A stretch of DNA of 64,000 bases from Eupeodes corollae (lineage: Eukaryota; Arthropoda; Insecta; Diptera; Syrphidae), in contig NC_079147.1 of the NCBI RefSeq assembly GCF_945859685.1, positions 141,632,645 to 141,696,644 of the forward strand, read 5' to 3'. A program made the position numbers and the translations under genes. The notes beneath the pieces are model-generated. The model had not been told where the DNA came from, searched no databases, and was given only the letters and a program-made list of their open reading frames with translations. Position 1 is the stretch's first letter. Each line of letters starts with the position of its first letter. This document shows positions 22,051 through 32,885 of this stretch, in pieces.

Positions 22051-23700
22051 ACGAAAGGCATGAAACATTGCGGCGGTGTTCAAGTGACGTAATTGTTTAG
22101 GTTATAGTTCTATCGCCTAACATTTTCAAAGCTCTTTTTTGGATCCTGTCCAAGATACTTAAACTTGTTTTAGGGGCAACTGCCCAAATATGCGAGTTAT
22201 ATTCAAGTTTTTGACGAATGAAGGCTTTATAAATTACAACCAGATCAGAAGAGGTGAAAAATGTCTTGCACCGTCGGAGAAATCCTAAGCACCTAGCATG
22301 TGATCATTCCATAAGAGGTGATCTCTGATATTCATACCGAGTACTAAAAGTTGATTAGTTTCCTGGATGCAAGTTCCGCTCATGGATAGCGGCATCGGGG
22401 GTGGGTTGCGCTTTAACGATAGGAGACAGCATTGAGTTTTCGAAGCATTAAATTCTACACTGTTTTTGATTCCCCATGCTGTCAAGATCAGAATTTAATG
22501 AGCTTATCATACCCTGCCGTTTAAATTCCACATCTGAAGAACAAGGATGTGAATCAAGAAATGAATATGAAAAGCTTAGGGTACTGTCATCAGCGAAACA
22601 ATTTAGTGGATTAGAAGTTTCAGACAAAAGATCATTTATAAAATAAGGAAGAGCGTCGGAGACAAAACGGAGCCTTGGGGCACACCAACGTTTATTTTGT
22701 GAATATCAGATTTGAACCCGTCCAACACTACTTGAATTGAACGGTCCGAAAGGTAATTTCTAACCCAACGAAGAAGGGATTTTTCTATAACAAAAGCACG
22801 CATTTTCGATAAGAGAGCTTGGTGCCAAACTCTATCAAATGCTTTTGAATTATCAAGTGCAATAATCTTACTCTCTCCGAAACGATGTAAAGATTTGTGC
22901 CATTGTTCGGTGAGGTAAACCATGAGATCACCAGTGGACCTATTGCTACGAAAGCCATACTGCCGGTCATTAAGAAGATTCCGATATTTCTTAAGCTGAT
23001 AATTAATCAGCGTTTCCATGACCTTTTAAAGAAGGGACGTGAGTGCTATTGGACGATAGTTAGAGGGGGAGGATGATTCATCTTTTTTAGGGACATGCTG
23101 TGCAATTGCTGTTTTCCATCCGTATGGAAAGAGACCTGTAGAGTAGGAAAGATGGAAAAGCTTACGCAGTGGTTTTGCCAGCTTTGAAGAACACCTCTTC
23201 AGAACAATAGGGGGAATACTATCCGGGATTTGTGTATGTCAAGTTCTCTCAGTACTCTTGCAACTGCACGAGTGCGAAAGAAGATTCGTCCCATGGAATG
23301 GTTTCCGCTCTCAAGAACAGGAGGACTCATGACACTCTCCCGTAGCGTCGGATTAACAGCAAACTGTGCTGCAAGCAAATTGGCTTTAACGATCGAGCTC
23401 ACATAGGGAGCGTCATTGTGGACAAGCGTTGGAACCGAGGATGACGTGGTGTGTCGTACGTTTTTTACAAATGACCAGAAATTTTTACTACCTTTGGAAC
23501 ATTGTAGTATTTTTTGCCTTAATTTCTGGTCATGAAAAAATTTGGTTCGTCGAATGTAGCCGTTGCAACTCTTTCTAACTTGTTTGAACTTATACCGCTT
23601 TTCCTCAGTGGGGTTGGCTTTATAAATCTTGAAACTTACATCTCTGATCCTAATAACTTCTATACAACTCGAATCAAACCACGCTTAATTAAGTATTAAA
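22051..23700 (-). mobile_element. Jockey/CR1-type LINE (family B), copy B3
   Basis: Minus-strand order: linker at 23,199-23,402 ('ARVLRELDIHKS'), RT core at 22,636-23,019, thumb with 'GIKNSVEFNASKTQCCLLS' at 22,285-22,485, and the C-terminal and 3' part down to GAAAGGCATGAAACATTGC at 22,051. There is no RNase H after the thumb, which separates it from family A. The terminal 3' region present in B2 and B5 is missing because the copy abuts an RTE fragment. It is broken by frameshifts, but has one of the better RT cores of the window. Confidence 0.85.
22636..23019 (-). pseudogene. Reverse transcriptase core of family B LINE (B3)
   Basis: 127 codons: 'METLINYQLKKY' (1-12), 'LNDRQYGFRSNRSTGD' (16-31), 'IIALDNSKAFDRVWHQALL' (52-70; the first catalytic Asp lies in ALDNSKAFD), 'VRNYLSDRSIQVVLDGF' (86-102) and 'GVPQGSVLSPTLFLIL' (112-127). 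The YADD box should follow immediately but is in another frame (22,560-22,620). The domain copies element RNA into DNA at the nicked target. No initiation context is expected, since this is an internal piece of a polyprotein. Confidence 0.9.
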
Positions 23701-26639
23701 GTGGGACGTAATTTCAAAATTTCTGCCTGATGGTAAATGTAAATTATTTGACATTTTTTAAGTTCTAAATACAATATACTCAAATGGCTCTGGCCTATGT
23801 GGCGTAAAAGGTACCAACTTAACATAAATGGCCTAAAAAACTCAAAGGTTCTATAAAATTAAATTAAGATTAAAAATAGATTATCGTATGTAAATAATAA
23901 TAAAAAGATTTCTTTTAATACTCCTTAAGAACCCAGCATACAAAAACTTTCGTAATACATTTTTGTAAGCAAGGTATAAGATATATGTACCTATTTCTAC
24001 GATTCAATTACTTGCAACACTATATTAAAAAAAAAAAAAACAGAACTTTAAAGACTGTTTTTGAAACAAACGAAAGACATTTTAACTTTTTTGCTTTAAT
24101 CACATCACACACACCATTATTTCCCTCAATTATAATATTAAACCTCAAGGATATATGCGAGGGGTACAACCAGAATGTCCTGTGTATGTGTCAGTCAACT
24201 AAGTTAATCACCAATTAACAAACTTAATCGTGCTTTGAATTCAATTAAATTTAGTTTCATCCTTCGGCATCGTCATCCTCATTATCATCTACCTACCCTA
24301 TACTCATCTTGCCAATACATATGCATGAGGGAAGGTACATTTTCCTATATTTATATATGTGTATTTTGGTCTATTGTTTTAAGATGGTGTTCCTTCGGAA
24401 ATCTTTGATGAACACGCCTTTTGTTTGACTAAAGACCTTATACTTTCCAGATAATCACAATTCACGATCACGACTATGCGAGGAAGATTTAGTTGAGGAT
24501 TTTATGCTTGCGTGCATAACACCGCGATTGCTATCCTCAAACATACGACTTCATGAGATGCAATTGATAACAAAAGGAGAAGGAAAGGTGGAAGTGGAAG
24601 TGGAACCAGCTGCGTGAGGTAAACATAATCAAAATCATATACTATCGTTCCACCCACTTTCATACAGCGTAGCTTTGCTCAACTATACCCTTGTTTTATA
24701 ATTTTAAGTCCTCATAAAAACCAACAAGGACGAGGAACAAGCGGAATGGATGCAATTAATAAGGATTTATCAAGAAAATGGAGAGAGAGAGAAACGAGAA
24801 GAAAACATAAATAGGTACAACATATGATGAACTTTGATGAAAAAAAAGAAATAATGTTTACCTTTAGCAAGCAGAAACAGTTATTAAAATCCTTAACAAC
24901 TATGAACACGTTATAATAATGTTCGAGATTGATGATGAAATATTTCACTCATACACATCTAGGACCTATGTGTAAACATTATACGACAAGCACACAAAAG
25001 TCCTTCTATGTTCCTTTAATTGCTATAGAGAAAGTGCTCGAAGAGCATCAAGAAATCCACCGGAACATGAACAAAATAATAAAACGGGATATGTCACCTT
25101 TTGATGATGAAACCCACAAACATATTCCTTTCGTACCATACACATACATACATATCTATAATATACGTCACCTAATAATACATACATCAAAGATGTATTG
25201 TGAGCTATAAAGAGAAAGAGGAAGGTAAGTTATAAGATGAATAGGATGAGAGCCAGGATAAGCTAAAATTCTGATCCTTTAGAGAATGATGCAAAGGCAA
25301 GCAAAACTGTTGTATACCTATCTACTCGTATACACAACATCTCTCGATCCATTTATTCCTGATGCAGGCAAAGCTAACAAAAGACGCAAAGACACATAGC
25401 TTAACTAAATACACATACCTATAAAAGTTTAAAGTTTGAGAGAACGATATATCCCGGTGGTGGAGTGAAGTTTTAGTTCCTGGATGATTTACACTCGGTT
25501 AATAGGAGCGACAGTGCAGAATTTTCGCGGTAGAACTGAGCTGAGCATTGAGCAGAGCATCAGCAGCCAGCAGCAGTAGCAAGCAAAAAGAAAGAAAGAA
25601 AGAAAGAAAGCGACAAGTCCTTTTCTTTTGAAAAGTTTGCCTACAAAACAAAGGGCTCTATATATACAATACAAAAACCATCAACTATTATGCATGTATG
25701 TTTAGCTGGTGGGTGAGGTTGACAAGGACGACAAAACCGAAAATGAGAACGAGGAAGTTCTGGCAAATAGCAAAACATTTATATTTAATGCTCAACTAGT
25801 ATTCTGCTTGTGACTTTGCTTGCATTCCGCCTTAGATCTTCTTTTTATTGTGGTAAAAAGGCTGATGATGATGGTTCAGACGCCCGCCATATCACCAACT
25901 CGTCTTCGTCATCATTGCAACCATCACATACCGCCTACCATCGTTGTGTTGCTGTCACCATCTTTTGTCGCACCTGCATGTTCCCTGTATATTATTTAGA
26001 TTCCCGTGGGAGAAAAGAACGAGTAACGTGAGTGCTCCAGCAACTTCTGGAGATGATGTTGATGTGTGCTCTTTGTCTTTTTTGATTGCTCTAACGAGAT
26101 GAATGCGAAAAGTTAAATGTTTGCTTAAATGTTCCTTTTAATTGGTGACTTGCTGCTGTTTATGTTGTTTACACATACCTACACATAAACGATATTTTTT
26201 AAACAATTTTTAGAGTTTAAAAATAATTTAAAAAGAAGATCAAAGTTTGAGACTCAAGACGCTATGTTATTATAAAAAATGAAAAATAGCTGAAGTTTAA
26301 AACTAACAAATTAATTTAGAGGCACAAAAACTTATGTATTAAAGTCAGCGCTCGATTAATCTTAGGAGGATTCTAGCATGACAGCCATATACTCTTAAAA
26401 AGTGGATGAGCCATATAAATAGGTCAACCATATAGTCAATAACGTTATAGTTCAACTCAGAAGTTTTCAGGCCAAAAGTCTACACTTTTAGTTTTGTTGT
26501 CCACTGGCGACGTTTATCAGTTCTTGAAAGAAAAACTTAGATAAACTGCGAAGAAATCCACTCAAAATATTCATGTTCACTTATGTCTTATTTTTTACTT
26601 CACGGAATAACAGTAACTTGAGACAAAGAAAAGACTTAG
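23701..26639. other. AT-rich non-coding stretch with microsatellites
   Basis: It contains a (GA)n run near 24,781, a (GAAA)n run at 25,586-25,610 and CAG-rich bases just before it. A TACTCGTAT motif lies at 25,323. Frames such as 24,929-25,210 and 25,810-26,031 have no supporting features. Confidence 0.5.
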
Positions 26640-26955
26640 AAACAGAGGAATGTAAATCTAGCCATCCAACAGATGTCAAGCGGAAAAAGGTGCTGTCACT
26701 TTTAAGGCCCGTCATCTTTTGACATTTGACAAACTAAAACCAAAATTAAGACTAAAAATTGGGTGATACACGTCTCAACAATGTTTTGAAATTTTTAACT
26801 GTCCCTTTTCGAAAATGGTAGACAGTTTGAGAAATTTGAATAAGTTTTTCATGTGGAGAAGCGAAATCAAGTCACCCCAGAAACAACAAAGAATGTTACT
26901 GCTTTAAGAAGTAGTGTTGACAAAAAGACTTAGAATTTTCGACTTCAGAACAGTC
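26640..26955 (+). mobile_element. Possible mariner-like N-terminal fragment
   Basis: A TTTTGACATTTGACAAAC start and a later segment readable as 'QVTPETTKNVTALRSSV' resemble the 5' part of the mariner transposases here (compare '.TEDNI..V..S'). No ends or catalytic residues are visible. Confidence 0.3.
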
Positions 26956-26959
26956 CATA

Positions 26960-27205
26960 CTGCATTGGAATGGAGTAACGATAAGACCCTCAGCTTTTTT
27001 TCATATTCGTTTTTAGATTCAAAATCCTGCTCTTGGGAAGTGAATCTTTAACGGTCATCGTTCATTCTTTACTAAATTCTAACCTGAACAGAACTTTTAA
27101 ATCGGGAAACAAATATCGAGTTGAATTTAATGCATCGAATTGCCACCGTTCCATTCGTGGATTCTGCATCAAGGAGACTGAAAACTTTGAAATCCTAGGC
27201 ATGTA
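26960..27205 (+). mobile_element. Family B LINE, copy B4, left part (host of a mariner)
   Basis: This copy is in the opposite orientation to the others. It covers the bases after the YADD box (CCTCAGCTTTTTTTCATATTCG, as in B3 and B5) and the thumb, with 'RVEFNASNCH' and 'CIKETENFEILGM' corresponding to 'VEFNASKTQCC' and 'CIQETNQLLVLGM' in B3. It is interrupted at TA 27,204-27,205 and resumes at 28,402. Confidence 0.8.
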
Positions 27206-28401
27206 CAGGGTTTTTCAACAGGACGATACAAAAGTAGAGCGACAGGGACAGCAAACGACGTCATATTTCTTGACGCTCTTTTGATAATTCTCTTCAGTAA
27301 GATTGCCATTTCATGATGGAAAGATATACGAGCTAACAACGAGTCGAAATTATTAAAATTTATTACCAAATTTTGGAGTCAGTGACCTCAACGTTGAGAG
27401 CACTACGTCCAATGCATGGTCATCATTAACGTCTAAGGAGATCAACAACTGACAGTCAAGTGGAAAAATTTGAATCCAGTAAGACAAAGTAGTGCCCGTA
27501 GTATCGAGAATATTGCTGCCACTGAGGCTTCAGTTGCAGATACCCCAAATGTGCTTCTCACATGTCGTTCTCAAGCGTTGAGGATCTCTGTAACGTCGTA
27601 GTGGAAAATTTTGCGAAAAGATCTTGGCCTACATTCTTACAAGATTAAACTAACACAAGAACTGAAGCCGCTTGACCACTAGAAGCGTCGTATATTCGTG
27701 GATTGGGCTGAGCAACAACTTGAAAATGATTCGGATTTTCATCGAAAAATCATCTTCAGCGATGAGACTCATTTCAAAATATAACCAAAATAATACGATT
27801 CATCCAATAATGACGTCCGTAAAAAAATGGTTTGGTGTGTTTTATGGGCCGGCGGAATCATTTGGCCTTACTTCTACCGTGATGATCAAGATCGACACTT
27901 TACTGTGAATGGAGATCTCTACGGTTCAATGATAACCGAATTGGATGATATAGACTTTGAAGACATGTGGTTCCAACAGAACGGCGCTACAAGCCACACA
28001 GCGAATGTCACAATCAATTTATTGGAAATCAAGTTTGGAAAAGTTGTTATCTTACGAAATAGTCCAGTCGCTGGCCGCATTTGTAGGACGATATGACGAC
28101 GTTAGACTATTTCCTGTGAGACTACGTCAAGTCTATGGTCTATACCGACAAGCCATTGACGATTGATGATCTTCGTACGAATATCGAACTTGATATGATA
28201 TGATATCGGCCGATTTATGTTTAAAACCGGTCGAAAATTGGGTTCAGCGTCTGGACTTCTGCAAGTGTGCCCGTGGTGGCCATGCAAAAGAAATCGAGTT
28301 CCATACATAATGGCATCAAACGTACTTTCACAGAAATAAAGAATATCATTGATGTGCGAAACCGTTTTTGTTTTATTCAAGAAAAAACTTTAAAAACCCG
28401 A
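27206..28401 (+). mobile_element. DD41D (rosa-like) mariner inserted at TA within a LINE
   Basis: The element starts CAGGGTTTTTCAACAGGACG, and its right end reads in reverse TCGGGTTTTTAAAG, so it has short inverted repeats with flanking TA on each side (27,204-27,205 and 28,402-28,403). At 1,196 bp it is close to the ~1.3 kb usual for an autonomous element of this group. Removing it and one TA restores the family B thumb without a gap. The interior is a single-gene transposase remnant in plus orientation. Confidence 0.88.
27330..28310 (+). pseudogene. Mariner transposase, inactivated
   Basis: Visible in order: 'SARSIENIAATEASVAD' (linker), 'WKILRKDLGLHSYKIKLTQ', 'RRIFVDWAEQQLENDSDF', 'RKIIFSDETHF' (first catalytic Asp), 'MVWCVLWAGGIIWPYFY', 'FTVNGDLYGSMITELDD', 'EDMWFQQNGATSHTA' (second catalytic site, Asp changed to Asn) and 'LDYFL' followed by 'DYVKSMVYTDKP' (third Asp). 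Allowing for a one-base loss, about 41 residues separate the second and third sites, which is the DD41D spacing of rosa-like elements. There are several stops and frameshifts (for example near 27,780 and 28,095). It would have cut the element out and pasted it at TA; it cannot now. Confidence 0.85.
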
Positions 28402-28610
28402 TATATCTCCAATGATCTTTTTTCGAATGTTAATATAAGCTATGTAACCAATAATGCCGTTAGATGTTTTGATTTTCAAGTCTCTTGGACAATATTGAAC
28501 ATAGAGCATTTAAATTGATTTGTGATGTTATCATCGTTGAAACGCTTATAACACTTGAATCTTTTGACCTTATCTTTACCATTTTTTTAACGGACTATGT
28601 CCTTGGCGTG
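28402..28610 (+). mobile_element. Family B LINE, copy B4, right part
   Basis: It continues after the mariner with 'SNDLFSNVNISYVTNNAVRC' (compare 'LLWNDHMLGA' in B3) and 'DNIEHRAFKLICDVIIVETLITLE', the conserved C-terminal block of Jockey/CR1-type LINEs. It ends near 28,610 where a SINE-like segment starts. Confidence 0.75.
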
Positions 28611-28611
28611 A

Positions 28612-28730
28612 TGGAATTCTTGCAGGAGGAATTAACAAATCCACTAAAAGAAATGTTTGTCACAGTAATAGTTGAGAGTTGTAAGTCAATAGGCCCTAGT
28701 TCTCAACGAACTATAGACCCACCTCATGTA
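28612..28730 (+). mobile_element. SINE fragment, copy S5 (3' part)
   Basis: GAGGAATTAACAAATCC and ATAGTTGAGAGTTGTAAGTC, then CCCTAGTTCTCAACG.ACT, match the body and 3' end of the SINE at 50,551-50,831 with a central deletion. The tRNA-like head is absent. Confidence 0.6.
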
Positions 28731-28864
28731 TTTCTTAAACCATTTTCTTTCGGCCAGCGCTTGATTTCTTCCAGTTTTTTTTTCAAGGAAGTTGAAGTAT
28801 GTTAAATAAGTCATTGACGTTGCGATAATTTAACAGCAAAAAAACACATGATCAAGAATAGATC

Positions 28865-29480
28865 GACGAAAGAAAAATGGTTCTATAATGGAGAGGTCAT
28901 TCAAATACCTTGGAGTTCACTTAACGAAATATTTGAGCATGGAAATTCACCTCAGAGAGAAACTAGTTAAGGCTAAAGGAGCAATTAGTGCAACTTGGAA
29001 AAGATGTTTGTCTAACAAAGGTATAGCACATAGCAGCAAGTTCAAGATATTTGAAGAGATATCTGAATCTGTCATTTTTTACGCGTCACAAACTTGAGGA
29101 ACAAAACAATACGAAACAGCTGAGAAACTTCTTCGATACTTAGTTAAACGAATTTTAAGACCGCCATCAAATACACCCAACTGTGTTATTGTGTTGGAAT
29201 CAGGATTACACATATGTTTATACGAACTCTAAAAATGCAAGTCGATTACATCATGAGAGTCATGAAGCTGAGCAATAATAGGCTTCCGAAGACAGCAGCG
29301 CTTCAAGTAATACGAACCAAAACAAGTTGATGTGCTGATTGGATAAATAAGAAGAGAGAATGTGGAATGGAACTTAAAGTTTTGTGTAATAATCAGGATG
29401 ATTTAAAACCTTCTATATACCAGCTTATTTCCACAGTGGATATAAAAAACGAGAGAAATTTTTGAATGACGCCACAGGAT
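28865..29480 (+). mobile_element. Non-LTR retrotransposon family C, C-terminal fragment (copy C1)
   Basis: The frame at 28,888-29,097 has 'RSFKYLGVHLTKYLSMEIHL' then 'LVKAKGAISATWKRC', 'AHSSKFKIFE' and 'FYASQT', the thumb and following region of a non-LTR reverse transcriptase. The continuation in other frames has 'YETAEKLLRY', 'PPSNTPN' and 'LKMQVDYIMRVMKLSNNRLP'. It is a different family from A, B, E and RTE, with a second copy at the window's right end. I cannot name the clade. Confidence 0.75.
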
Positions 29481-29656
29481 CTATGTACAGGCCGCTCTAC
29501 TGTTAACTAAATCACAACTTGGAAGAGAGAATTTATTTTTAGGGACGATAATAGCATTGTCAAAATTTCAATCATGGTTAAATTGAGAGGTGAATCCACC
29601 AGTTTGGAAAGAACTTTTTATGTTAAAGTGCTTCCAATTTGTCAGTGTCGTCAGAA

Positions 29657-29851
29657 TTAATCACTTGATAGCTTTCCGAATGTTCTCTGTTTTTCTTTGC
29701 GGAACCCAGATTGTCTTGATAAATAATAAATTTTCGTTTCTAAGAAATCTATATTTAGTTGTTTTTGAATGATATTTTTAAAAATATTTGACAGAAATGG
29801 TAGAATAAAAATTTTATCTGAAATCATCACACTTTTTCGTTGATAAGACAT
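29657..29851 (-). mobile_element. LINE reverse transcriptase finger fragment
   Basis: The minus-strand frame reads 'LPFLSNIFKNIIQKQLNIDFLE' and 'RQSGFRKEKQR', the well-known finger block (KIFEKII..QL..FL....L...QSGFR) of LINE reverse transcriptases. Nothing further is preserved. A partly duplicated segment (29,751-29,830 resembling 29,867-29,930) lies next to it. Confidence 0.6.
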
Positions 29852-31029
29852 TTATATTTATTTGTTTTTAAATGATATTTTTAGAAATAAAATAAATGAA
29901 AATTGGTCTGAAATCATTAACACACCTTCAACCATAATAATTGGAAGAAATTGCACAAAATCTAAGCAAGTGTGAACATAATGTTCGGTTGATAAAGTGG
30001 TACTGAGAATAAAGTTAGATGAAATAGAGTTAGAAATTAATTTTTTGCTCAACTCATTAATCATTAATATCTAACTTTTCACTCAAATTGTTTGTAATCC
30101 CAGGTTTTCTTCTGGAAAGAAAGTTATTAGTTTTTTAATGGCTGTATGCATACGTCACCTTCAAAAACGCTGTTTTTATTTGCTTAAAGCTGACAAGACT
30201 CAACAACATAATCATGCATGATCAAATTAAACATGCATAAGGATATGGCATTTTTTTGTTGTCAAAAATTTAAAACAAGTGTTACATGCTTTTATAAACT
30301 CAATTGAATTTCTTTTATCTCACCTAACTTCTGCATGTTTCCAACCATTCAATGAGCCCACTTATACACTACACACCCACAAATCTCTTCCTTATGTCAG
30401 CAAGGAAAAAACTTCAAAACTTTAAAGATTAAAATTCAAATGAACTTAAATTAGGAGGTATATACGTTCAAAATTGCATACATAAGTAAATTACATCCGT
30501 GTATTCGTATTGCAATTTAATTCCATCCTCCTGCTTCATGTCAAGCACCTGTTACCTGTATTATGGCCATATAGTATACCATAGATATTCGTATAGTTGA
30601 GGTAAAAATAATAAAAAAGTGATCTACATTTCCATATACATTATTATTAGATACAATCTGGCACTGAGGTATAACATTTAGTTAACCTGATGCTGATGGC
30701 ATCATGTGATGGTCTCGTTTGGTCTTTTCTGGTGATGGTAAAGGTGGGTCGCGTCGGTTGGATTGGTGTGGTATCTCGAGCGCGTTGTTGTTTTATAGAT
30801 GAAGACAAATTCATCAAATTCTTTTTTTTATTTTTTACTCATGCTCAGGCTCACTTTCGATGGACGACAGACGACGACGAGATGCGACGTCAACAAACGT
30901 TGTTGGGTGAAATTCGATATTTTTGAATAATTTTACGTTCACCATCATCGATGATGGCTCAAGTTTAGGGTTGCCAAATTTCAACGATGGATTTGAATTG
31001 AATTTTAAAATCTCCAGTGCAAAATCAAA
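29852..31029. other. AT-rich non-coding stretch
   Basis: No supported gene. The frame at 30,690-30,926 lies in a slightly GC-richer, host-like patch but shows no domain. Confidence 0.45.
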
Positions 31030-31365
31030 TTAAACAAGCTTCTCTAAGGACTCTATACGTGACAAATTGTAAAGCCTTATGAATATTTCAATCCTGGTCC
31101 TGGTTCATTTATAGTAAACAAATGTCTTATGTTTCTTATCCCAAATCTTTGGAAATACTACATACGAGTATACCTAACTCAAGTCCATAAATAAGGTTCT
31201 AAAAAATATGTTACGAATTATCTTCCGAAATCGTCCTAAATTATTTGAAACCCTTGTCTTTGACATCATTCTTTTAAATTGTTTTGTGGAAGAAAAATCC
31301 ACAACAAATAACTTATTAAAACTTTAAAATTTTTGTTTAGATGCACTCGCAAAACATTTTCAAGG
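31030..31365 (+). mobile_element. Jockey/CR1-type LINE (family E), copy E1, left part
   Basis: It is co-linear with copy E3: TATACGTGACAA...AAAGC, GTCCTGGT.CA and TTTAGATGCACTCGCAAAACA match 57,431, 57,468 and 57,713-57,735. The segment is the pre-RT and finger region, heavily decayed. It ends where a family A tail begins at 31,366 and resumes at 32,194. Confidence 0.6.
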
Positions 31366-32193
31366 CTAAGATTAGGTAGGGTCAATGTGGTTGCGGATTC
31401 ATAATCCACACACTTAGGCCAAAAGAAAAGGCACATTGTGATACCACATGAATCTAGAGAATTACTTTCCAATAGTCGAACCATATTGAGCTTTTTATAA
31501 AGCGAAGGAGATAATTGATATCCTTTTTAGCTAGTTCACTGGAATTATCAAAAGAGTATTCTCCCACATGAATTTTGCACCTTAGTGAAAGAGCAGGTCA
31601 AGTGCAGATAAGATGAGAGATTGTTTCCTCTTCTTCCTCGTCCATACAGCTCCTGCAGAAGACATTTGAGGCTACACCAAGTCGTATTGCGTGTCTGCCT
31701 ATAAGACAGTGTCCCGTAAGGACACCTATTAGGGAGCTAATATGAAGTCTGCTTTGAGATAACAATTCTTTAGAGCGCTTTAGGTCCAGTGAAGGCCATA
31801 TGAGTTTTGTGTTTGCGCATGTTGGTAAATTGTACCACCTAGAGTTTGCTGTCGCAAAAGCGGTTTCTTTTAGCAGAAGTTTACATGTAGCTATCGGTAA
31901 ACCTATCTTTTCCCTTTCAGGTGAAATAGGCATGACGGTTCCATTTTTAGCAATTTTATCGGTTCTACAATTTTCCGTGATGTCTCTTTTGCCCGGCACC
32001 CAACATAGGTGAATGTTAAATTGCTACGCCATCTTCATAAGAGGCGATCGACAATATTAAGGGCAGTTTGAGATTTGGTTGAGACACCGTCAATAGATTT
32101 AATAGCATCTTGACTGTCAGAGAAGATGCGGATATCAGAAGTTGATATCACGTTTTCTCTTAGCTAGAAGAGAACCTATTTGATCGCTAAAAT
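31366..32193 (-). mobile_element. LOA-type LINE (family A) 3' fragment, copy A4, inside family E
   Basis: It begins (3' end) with the CTAAGATTAGGTAGGGT tail, followed by a 3' untranslated region nearly identical to A3 (CACATTGTGATACCACATGA at 31,432-31,451). The frame at 31,598-31,999 carries the last RNase H motif 'PGKRDITENCRTDKIAK', 'HISSLIGVLTGHCLIGRHA' (missing in A3) and 'FCRSCMDEEEEETISHLIC', a complete C-x2-C...H-x3-C motif. The 5' end is truncated within RNase H at about 32,193. Target DNA between the two E parts lost some tens of bases, and I found no clean duplication. Confidence 0.85.
31598..31999 (-). pseudogene. C-terminal RNase H and zinc motif of the LOA-type polyprotein (A4)
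   Basis: A 133-codon uninterrupted segment, the best preserved C-terminus of family A. Residues 1-17 are the final RNase H motif and residues 111-133 form the Cys/His motif. Between them is a conserved 'LKRSKELLSQSRLHIS' helix. The 5' remainder of the gene was never inserted, so it is dead on arrival. Confidence 0.8.
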
Positions 32194-32885
32194 TAAAAAG
32201 ACAAATAAGTCATTAAATGGACTTAACGATCGTTATGTGGATTTCTTCGTATCTTAAAGATAAATATTATAGCGTCATGTTGAGGAGTAACTCTTCATGT
32301 CAAGTCAAAGTCAATTCTGGTGTACCTCAAGTGAGTCAATTTGGTCCACTGGTGTTTATTTTATTAATTTACAATTTTCTTCTGTTCCCTAGCATCATAT
32401 TAATTGTCATAGAGAAACCAACTTTAATAACGAATTCAAGCCATGTGAAGTGGAATGGTTAATCTGTGAGAATTATTGGAACTCGAGAAATAACAGCATT
32501 GCCATTCTTCCCAATGCCACCGGTGAAGATATTAGCGTTACGAGTAATAACCTTTCGATCAAGTTGTGTAACGCGGAGTCCTGCTCCATTACTTTATCGT
32601 GGAGCATCTAAATATCCGCATAAGCATTGCTGGAATGTCTAATTACAATTTCAGGCACATCTGGCAGCTTAAGTGAGTTAAGAAACTATACTAGGTTTGA
32701 ACTGATCTGTTCCATGACAGTGATTGTTGACAAATATTACCTCATATCTCCTGCTAATTCATCCAATGTGTTTGAAATAGTTTTCAAAATGTATATTTAT
32801 ATGTTTCTTTTGTCGGCCCAGTTCTTTAAAACGCTTGCGTTGTATGGGCCCTACACTATTCCGTCTATATTGATAGAATAGTAAA
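32194..32885 (+). mobile_element. Jockey/CR1-type LINE (family E), copy E1, right part
   Basis: The frame at 32,217-32,462 has 'MWISSYLKDKYYSVMLRSNSS' and 'VKVNSGVPQVSQFGPLVFIL' (RT block; the GVPQG glycine is Val here). The catalytic box is lost. The end matches E3 at CTTGCGTTGTATGGGCC...CCGTCTATATTGATAGAATAG (32,835-32,881). An unrelated-looking insert with 'NATGEDISVTSNNLSIKLC' at 32,515-32,580 interrupts it. Confidence 0.65.

Noticed and set aside
25586..25610. Possible regulatory purine tract
   Set aside because: It is a plain (GAAA)n microsatellite with nothing around it to suggest function.
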